From Erodium maritimum (lineage: Eukaryota; Streptophyta; Magnoliopsida; Geraniales; Geraniaceae): a stretch of DNA of 64,000 nt. Numbering within the stretch: position 1 is the stretch's first letter; each line of letters begins with the position of its first letter. The notes under the pieces are model-generated. The model had not been told where the DNA came from and made no database searches. It saw only the letters and a program-made list of their open reading frames with translations. The translations under genes were made by a program, and so were the position numbers. Location of the stretch: assembly GCA_963921825.1 (NCBI GenBank), contig OY997593.1:64092039-64156038 (forward strand), in the 5' to 3' direction. Shown in pieces: positions 56,862 to 64,000 of this stretch.

Positions 56862-57202
56862 AGTTTACTGATCCAGTGGCTGAGTGAATGTTGTTCTTGG
56901 TGTGTTTGTGTTTGATCTTCTTCCTTTGTAAACCTGGACTGGAACATACTTTGCAAGGCTAGGTTTAAACAGGAAGAGGACATATCAACTCTAAGGAAAT
57001 TGACTCTTGTCTTGAAGTTTCTATGCCTATTTGTTTTCTTTCTTTGGGCTGTGATTGGTCTTCGTGTGCTATTGTGTTTAAGATTTGGTAGGGGAATGTA
57101 AGTAAGACTGATTGATATCAACATGTTTTGAGGAAGAGTTCAATTTGTAGCTTGGAGATATACATATCTATGAATGTGTACAGATTATGATTTTACAAAG
57201 CA
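56862..57202 (+). other. 3' UTR and flank of the BTB/POZ gene
   Basis: T-rich sequence after the stop, compatible with a plant 3' UTR. A clear AATAAA signal was not found. The 159-codon minus ORF here overlaps the end of exon 2 and is a shadow. Confidence 0.5.
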
Positions 57203-57211
57203 TTTGATACA

Positions 57212-58720
57212 GGGAAATGACACATAACTCCCGCTAACTATCACCGATTTTCACATCACCCCCCCCCCCCCTAACTATTTTTTGTGACATTTAACTCCCC
57301 TAGCTTCATTTTTTCTTCACTTTGATCCGACGCCGTTAACTTTTCATCCAAAAAATTTAAAAAGTCCAAAATACCCCTAACTAACCATCAAATTTTCAAA
57401 ACAATGCCATTGATTCTTACAAACTTAAAAAATATTAAAATATCAATAATACCCTTCTTTAACCTTCAAAATTATAAAATTTTCCACTACAATTATTTAT
57501 TTTTTATTCTCTTTAATCATTTTTCTTACTTTTTCTAAAATTTTCAAGAAATATTTTTAAATTCTCTTTCTTTTATTCCATCAATTTCGTTTTTTTTCTT
57601 TATTAATTTTTGAAATTGATTTCTTCATTTTCTTAATACTTTTTTTAAAACTTCTTTAAATTTTATAGTTGATGGACTAATTAATTAAGATAATCATCTA
57701 ATTAATATATATTTTAAATTTTCATCACGATTACTTTTTTTTTTAATTTTCATCATTCATTATTTTTTATAACTTTTTTCTCTGGTTTGGTGTATGTTCA
57801 GTTCCTGAACACTTCAAATTCTCCAGTAAATATAACCTGATCAAAACACAAATTATGCACCTAACTACTCAATTAAAACTTCAAAATCAAAATTTGAGCA
57901 CAAATTATGCACCCTAACTACTCATCCATAACCTGTAAAATTTCTAGAGGGAAAAAACCATCAAAATTTACCAGCAAATAACCAGTATGGATTTACGCTT
58001 CCAAAATCAAACCACCAATGTTTTTGCAAACCCAAATTCAAAAACCACCAAATCAAAACCCCTAAATCCATATTTGTTCAAACAAAAATAACCCACCCTC
58101 TATGCTCGCCGGAGAACACATGGAGAAGAAAAGGAGAATCCATGGAAGATACAGAATTCTTAGACCAAAAATTTAGAAATCAAACAAAACCCCAAACCCA
58201 AAGCACAAGTATAAAACCAAATATGCGAAGATACGATATAGATTTTCAGCAAGCGGGAGAGAGAGAGGAGGTGGAGGAGGCGCGGTGCCAGAGACATAGA
58301 AGCCGTATTTTTGCTCCGCCGCGCAGTGAAGAGAAGCCCGTCAATTGCTCCTCCAACGGAATACAGCGGAAGCCCATCCGCAGGTCGTCGACGCTGATAT
58401 GGACGCCAATTGTTCAAGCATGGTGAGGGAGAAGCACAGAGGAGGCGAGGCATAGTGAAGAAGAGGCATGGGCGTGAATGAGAAATGAAATGGGTAAGGG
58501 TTTTGAGAAAGATAAAGATAACTTAGTCAAGGGTATTCAAGGTATTTTCTGAAAATATAACAACCATGTGCCCAACACATGGTTATTTCCGTTTGTTTTG
58601 GACGGAAAACGACCCAAGTGAAAAAAAATGGAGTTAAGGGGGTTAAATGTCACAAAAAATAGTTAGCGGAGATGATGTGAAAACCGGTGATAGTTAGCGG
58701 AGGTTATGTGTCATTTTCCC
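57212..58720. mobile_element. MULE-type non-autonomous DNA transposon, 1.5 kb
   Basis: Long terminal inverted repeats begin GGGAAAATGACACATAAC (one base shorter at the left) and both contain CGCTAACTATCACCG and CTAACTATTTTTTGTGACAT; arms are about 120-130 bp. Flanks TTTGATACA (57203-57211) and TTTGATATA (58721-58729) agree at 8 of 9 bases, fitting a Mutator-type 9-bp duplication. The interior is AT-rich on the left but GC-rich at about 58240-58450. Confidence 0.85.
58142..58453. other. GC-rich ORF-bearing block inside the MULE
   Basis: Both strands have open frames of 94-97 codons (58142-58426 plus; 58453-58160 minus). The composition contrasts with the AT-rich arms and left half. I do not recognise either protein. 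A captured host fragment, as in Pack-MULEs, is a possibility only. Confidence 0.3.
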
Positions 58721-58729
58721 TTTGATATA

Positions 58730-59127
58730 CATCTTGGATTCATAGTTTATGAGGTTAATATTTTGAATCAAAATGACATTTGATATGTATATAGAGAGTT
58801 TTGCTTGATAGCAAAACCGTTCTTCCTGACTAAAAACTGCTCAAGATGTATTTAAATTTATGCAAATGATAATATCACAAAAGTGCATCAGTTTTGTCTC
58901 TTTTCCCACGTAACTATGGTTGACATTATTTTATTTTGATGGTAAATGATTAAAATGAGAAATTTTCTCACCTATAATAATTTAGAAAACTAAGGTAAAA
59001 TTTACAGTAGACATATTTTGGGAGATTATCCTTTATTTATGCAATTGTTTTGCTCATCTTCTTTTTGCTACAATGGTCAATAAAATTGGGATAAATTATA
59101 TCTAACATTTGTGAATGATGAACATGT
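58730..59127. other. AT-rich spacer upstream of the tRNA gene
   Basis: No ORF or repeat is supported. Confidence 0.5.
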
Positions 59128-59200
59128 GGGGATGTAGCTCAGATGGTAGAGCGCTCGCTTAGCATGCGAGAGGTACGGGGATCGATACCCCGCATCTCCA
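59128..59200 (+). tRNA. trnA-AGC: tRNA-Ala (anticodon AGC)
   Basis: 73 nt with a full cloverleaf. The acceptor stem GGGGATG pairs with CATCTCC and includes the G3:U70 pair that identifies tRNA-Ala; the discriminator base is A. The anticodon loop TTAGCAT holds AGC at 59161-59163. The T arm is CGGGG ATCGATA CCCCG. Internal A and B boxes are intact, no intron and no encoded CCA. A T5 run follows at 59204-59208 as RNA polymerase III terminator. It looks functional. Confidence 0.98.
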
Positions 59201-59550
59201 CTGTTTTTCAGCCCCTCCTTTTGTTTGTACTCAACAAGTACAACACGTCGTCGTTTGAGCTTTTGATGGACATGTCAGTATTGCATGGGCTTATATTTCA
59301 CACCTACCACTGGCCCATACCGCTGATCTCACAATTAAGAAACAGAACTTGTAGTTTCATTAAATCACAAACCGTAACCACCGATTTTTACAAGATTTGA
59401 ATTTCTCCAGTTGAGAAACAAGGGTGCAGATACGTTGGATAGAGGACATATTTTTGTTTGAATTTATCATCCTCTAACTTTAAATTAATTTCGACTTTCA
59501 ATTTAAAATCAACTAACAAGTGAATAGAGTTTAGTCAATCTTTCAATGTT
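59201..59550. other. Spacer after the tRNA gene; nothing recognised
   Basis: Contains the Pol III terminator and AT-rich DNA. The ORF at 59143-59400 overlaps the tRNA and is spurious. Confidence 0.5.
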
Positions 59551-60291
59551 CGGGAATCTAAGTAATATAGTATCAAGAAACTCTTTTGTGATTGTCGAAA
59601 TCTCCTCTTTCCCGAGAAAACCCTACCTCACCTATAGAGTCTCTTATCTGTACCGTCGATTTGACGATCACTAGTCCTCTTGTCGGTCTTGTCTCATCGC
59701 AGTCAGTCCTGGTGCAGTCTCTCCCATGTGTACCTCCACCTCACCCCTCGTCGGCCGTGAGGCCTACCATTAAACCGAGGTGCAGAAGAAATCCTAAACA
59801 TTCTTCTGCTGCCCCCCTGGTCTCTCTTTCCCTCTCCTCCACGACGTCTTTCCTTCCTCCCCCGCCTACGACAACCGTGACCTTCTCCCTCAGTACGTCG
59901 GAACCTCTGGGTAAAGCTCGACGGGGTCGACCTTTAAAACAAACCCTAGCTTCCTCTGCAAGCAACACTAGGGTTTTGATGAATTCCACTCCGCCGCCCC
60001 CACGGTCGAGTTGAAGGCCCCGGCGCTCGCTCCCGACGACGTGCAGGCTCTGCTAATTCTTGAGACTGTTCCTGCTCTCCAACCACCGGTGGAACCCGCT
60101 CTCCCCATCGCTGCATTTGCTCCAATCGTTGCCACCTCATCCCCCCCCCCCCCCCCCATCAATGCAACGCCTGTGACAGTACTCGTCACAGATCCACTGC
60201 CCCCACTGGTCCGGGACCCTCGTAAAGGGAAAGCTCAGGGAGGCCGAAGGTGGCTACTCTTTATGAGGGGGTTGGGGTTTCCAACGCAGCT
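59551..60291 (+). pseudogene. GC-rich Pro/Ser-rich ORF1-like fragment, interrupted by a solo LTR
   Basis: Frame 59592-60014 (140 codons, Ser/Pro/Thr-rich) is followed in another frame by 60011-60291 (ALAPDDVQALLILETVPAL, a poly-Pro run, then RDPRKGKAQGGRRW). This suggests one protein broken by a frameshift. The composition resembles linkers of plant LINE ORF1, but no domain is certain. The LTR at 60292 cuts it and about 100 bp of related GC-rich sequence resumes at 63378, running into A-rich DNA near 63475-63492. Confidence 0.4.
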
Positions 60292-62246
60292 TGTAAAGAC
60301 CGGCTAAATTAAAAGAAACAAAATAATATTTAGTGGTGGGTCGATTGGAACGATGTGGTTGGAAAACGGGGTGAAATTTGGATCGAGTGCGTTTAAAAAA
60401 AAACAAAAGAGATTCTGGGTTGGACTGGGCCGGTCAGAGGACCAGGCCCAGCGTGACATCTCGGGCCAAGCCCGCACCTGAGTCGCGCTCAGACTAGGCC
60501 CAAACTGCACCAAGCCCATACCCAACCCTATTGTGTGCTATTGTTTCCCCTTCGTCAAGCTCACACCGCACAATCCCTTGATCCCTCAGCTCCCTCGTCC
60601 CATTCTCGAACCTCCCTCCATCTTCCATCTCTCTCGCACCCAAGTAACCACGCTATATCCCTCCCTTCCTGGTACGGAGCGAACCACGCCAGTATCGGAC
60701 GTGAGATGTCGTCGCCGGAGTTCTTCCCCTCGAGTCGTCGTCTCCGATCTGGATTCGAGCGCGCCGGCTGCTTAAACGAGCGGTTCGAGCCCCTGTTCAC
60801 CCTCATCCTCTTCTCCCGACCTCGCCACGGTTGAAATCGCGAGCCCCCGAGCTCGTTTCGAGCGTTTCTGGCCGGGGCGTCGCCGGCGAGTTCGCCCTTC
60901 GCCAGATATGCTTCGGGGAAGTTCTGGGTCGCGTCTCCGGTCACCCAGAGCACGGCCACGGCGTCGCCGGAGGATCCACGCCCTTCGTCGCCCTCGCTCC
61001 GCCTCTTTCTAGTGCCCCTGATGCCGTGGACGGCGGTCGGAGCTTCTTTGGCTCGTCAGAGAACTCTGCCGGTTCAGTCCCAGGCCGAGCTCGTTTCCGT
61101 CCGGGTTGCGGGCCTTGGGCCGGGCGATGTTGGGCTGGAGTCGGCCTTGAGCCCAGGTTGGATTCGGGCTGGAGCCGAATCTGGCTCGGGTCCGGGTCGG
61201 GTTTGGACCGGATCCGGGTCAGGTTCGGGTTCTGGATTCGGAGTCGGGTCTGGACCGGGTTCGGACCGGGTCGGACCGGATCTGGATCCGGGTTTGGGCT
61301 TGGATCCGGGTCAACCCATAATTAAAGAAAAATCTTTTTAAAATCAGATTTAATTAATCGATTTACCTAATTCAAGGTGAGAATTTAAAGGACAAATTTG
61401 GTTAAATCAGTGGACCTTTAGACATTTACTGGTTTTGACTCGAACGTTTTATTTGTCAAACCTAGACGGGAATCCGCCCGAGATCAAGGGCTTGGACCCG
61501 AGCTAGAAGAAAGAAGATCACGCCGGAACTCGTGTGAAGAACGGAGTGGTGACCACTCGAGCTTTTCATCAGAGTTTTATTAGAGGAAGACCACGAGGTA
61601 GGGAAAATCTTAATTGTTTAATTAACGCTTAGTATGCATGATTAGGATAATAAAATCGGAAAGGTCCTAGAATTGCCTATAGGGTGCGAATAACTAGAAT
61701 AATCGTATTTCAATTACTAATAAATGGACGAGTCTAGTATGCATGCTTAGGACGATGACAATTAGTGAAGTGTGCTTTCAATACTTGAGAACTTGATTTA
61801 CTGGTAGAGAGGCAGTGAAGAGCTCTCGGATTAGTTGTGTGTTAGGTTCACATGCTTGATTGATAGTTGTCGGGTTAACTTAAGGGTCTAATGAAACTAA
61901 ATTAGCTTGTCTTATCGATTGCCTACTTGTTCGTTCACATGACGTTTGTATGGTTGAATGTGTACTTGTTGATTTAGTGTTTTTGTTGCTATAATTGTTG
62001 GTTGAACGGATGATCGAGTATGACTGATTGTGCCAAAGGGGTACAATCAGGTGATCGATGTACCGATGGTTGGAGACAGGTAAGTACACGGTAAGTATGA
62101 AATGGTGTTGTTTGTCTTGGTTATGATGAAAGTGTGTTCCGATGTGTGATGCTTGATGGATGAACGAAGTACTTGTTCCTTTATTCTTATTCTTGAATGT
62201 ATGCTCAATTATTGGTTTGTCTATTTGTTTGCTTGGTTTGGTACTA

Positions 62247-62284
<38 letters not shown>

Positions 62285-63377
62285 AATCCGGTGCCGATGA
62301 GGTGGTTGGAGTTGGACAGATACAGTGAGTTAATGACTGAGTTTAGAGCCTGAGGGTATTGGTTACTGGATATTATAAGAGTTGAGTATTGGTCGATCCT
62401 ACGGGATATTCTTTGGTTACTGGATATTATGAGAGTTGAGTATTGGCAGATCCTGCGGGATATTCATTGGTTATCGGGCCTGCGGGCATTTGGTTATTGG
62501 ACCCTGCGGGGCATTGGTTATCGGGCCTGCGGGCATTTGGTTATTGGACCCTGCGGGGCATTGGTTATTGGGCCTGCGGGCAATTGGACAGTTTACCCTG
62601 CGGGGGAAGGATTACTTATGGTTTCACCCCAAGGAACTGCATCCCAGTGGGTGCACTACTTGGTCCCCCATGACATATGGTCCTTAGGTGGCATTTCCGA
62701 ATTAGTTTCGGTGCCTCGATGCATGTACCTCCTCTGAACCGAGGGAAAATCTGATGTGATGTGGATACTCTGGTGGATCGGATTTTGGGAACCGAAGTGA
62801 TCCCAGAATGTATCCACGGATCGGAGGCTTGAGAAAGCAAGTGGTTGGCAAGATACTGATAATTCCCAGTTTACTTTTATTGTCCCTTTAAAGTAATTAT
62901 TATAAACTTATTTATGTCACTGTTACTTGGATACTATGACGTTGTTGTAATTATTTCTGATTCTTTATCACTTCCTTATTTATGATATTGTTCTGTTGTT
63001 CGGTTTACATTTGTAAGCAGTTTGTCTTTAACGTAAATGTTGAGTTATTAAGGTTTTTCCTACTGAGCGTAAGCTCATCCCCTTTGGTTTCTAACTGTTT
63101 TACAGGAGTACCGGTTGCCGAGGGAAGTCAAGGCTCGGGAGCTTTTGGACTTCTTTGGGTTTTTACTAGAATTACGTTAGTCTCTGTATTGAACATCCTT
63201 TATTTGACCATCTATGTTGAGCTGTGACTCACGATGTTTTTAAACTATTTATTTATGTGTCGATTTTGACGGAGTTCGTATGAGATTTTGGAACTTTTAT
63301 CTATCGTTTATGATTTCTTTTTTATTTCAACTCAGGTCACGTCTCGAGTCCGGTCAAAACGGATTTGGGGCGTGACA
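60292..63377 (+). repeat. Solo LTR (family L), 3086 bp, TSD CAGCT
   Basis: It starts TGTAAAGACCGG and ends GGGGCGTGACA; perfect 5-bp repeats CAGCT flank it (60287-60291 and 63378-63382). The left half differs from the copies at 33421 and 50932, but GTGTGAAGAACGGAG and AGAGGAAGACCAC (about 61530-61600) and all of the right half are shared. It contains GGGTC-type low-complexity sequence (61180-61315), a G33 run (62251-62283), a minisatellite (about 62340-62600) and the hairpin at 63064-63077 followed by TTTTACAG. It is a subfamily member. Confidence 0.93.
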
Positions 63378-63382
63378 CAGCT

Positions 63383-64000
63383 CGTGTCCCCGTGATCCCG
63401 ACGCTGCTCACATCACCACCGGGGATGACCCATCGCCGCAGACCTTACAGACCCAAAAAACTCGGCTCAAGATATAAAAAAACAAAAAAAATGTAGAGAG
63501 ATATTGAGTGGTTTCAAGATACGACGTGTGTTGGTCAAGTCAAGACCATCTATATTTTTTTATAAAGTCAACAAGTCAAATCTATCAATTTTAGGTCTCA
63601 TCAATTCATTTATCAAATCAATGAGTGAGATCGATTTTGACGGTTTTATAGCTTAAAAGGTGATTCTCAATATATTTCACTTCTTACATAACATGTTAAT
63701 CATCACATAAATTGATAAGTAATTCAAATTGTCTATGTGTGTCAAATTATGTCTTTGAACCGGTCTGATTTTGTCATGATAAAACAAACATATTAAGATT
63801 TTCATATAATTTACCACTTAGATAAAGAAAGTATGAACCTTCACCTATCAACTTGGTTTAACGTGTCATTGACATAACAAGTGTCTAATTCCACATGAAA
63901 TGACAAAATCAAATGGTAGAGCTTCAATTTTGACAACTTTCTTCATTTTGAATGTAATGGCCATATTATACCTATCTTTTCCACAAAACACACTCCCATC
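63383..64000. other. GC-rich remnant to about 63470, then AT-rich DNA
   Basis: The first about 90 bases continue the fragment interrupted at 60291. After an A-rich run (63475-63492) the sequence is AT-rich with no gene seen. Confidence 0.45.

Noticed and set aside
56645..57124. 159-codon minus-strand ORF
   Set aside because: It overlaps exon 2 of the BTB gene antisense and has no domain.
59143..59400. ORF starting inside the tRNA gene
   Set aside because: It overlaps a well-formed tRNA and its terminator.
62340..62737. Open frames of 76-102 codons with repeated residues
   Set aside because: They are translations of the LTR minisatellite and appear in several frames at once.

Overview
This is nuclear DNA of a flowering plant, probably a eudicot. 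That is my inference from one plant RING-H2 gene, one plant BTB/POZ gene with a GT-AG intron, a plant nuclear tRNA-Ala, and LTR retrotransposons primed by tRNA-iMet and tRNA-Asp. I cannot name the species. No plastid, mitochondrial or bacterial genes were seen. Only three features look like working host genes: a BRH1-like RING-H2 E3 ligase (4983-5486, minus), a two-exon BTB/POZ protein (54875-56861, plus) and tRNA-Ala(AGC) (59128-59200, plus). They stand apart, each with its own expression, in a sea of mobile DNA.

Layout: 1-1314 is the 3' part of a large LTR. 1808-3165 is a dead hAT transposase on the minus strand. The RING gene follows at about 5 kb. 7121-15585 is a complete Ty1/copia insertion (minus) with almost identical LTRs but a ruined coding region. 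16003-17358 is a poly(A) retroposon (minus) with an open 279-codon ORF. 18242-18477 is a small MITE-like inverted repeat. 19289-23170 is a 5'-truncated L1-type LINE. 23.4-32.8 kb mixes short LINE-derived retroposons, a 1.56-kb foldback MULE, an RRM-like pseudogene and a 740-bp MULE. 33421-36530 is a solo LTR (minus).

37756-54195 is a chromovirus-type Ty3/gypsy element (minus) split by two later insertions: an Athila-like Ty3/gypsy element (40272 to about 49192, plus) and a solo LTR (50932-53239, plus). After it come a short MULE derivative, the BTB gene, a 1.5-kb MULE, the tRNA gene and a GC-rich retroposon-like fragment cut by another solo LTR (60292-63377).

Target-site duplications found by eye fix most boundaries: TGTTG (copia), ATTAG, AGAAA and CAGCT (three solo LTRs), TATTG (chromovirus), 13-16 bp for the retroposons and 9 bp for the MULEs. 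LTR comparison gives an age order: chromovirus oldest (about 5 percent LTR divergence), Athila-like young (about 0.6 percent), copia very recent (one difference seen in 1689 bp). I found no convincing new multi-gene system. The most unusual observations are the chimeric right junction of the Athila-like element, the copia element with fresh LTRs but dead genes, a sequence block shared by a DNA-transposon arm and a retrotransposon LTR, and a conserved hairpin plus splice-acceptor-like motif in the large LTR family. All divergence figures are counts by eye.
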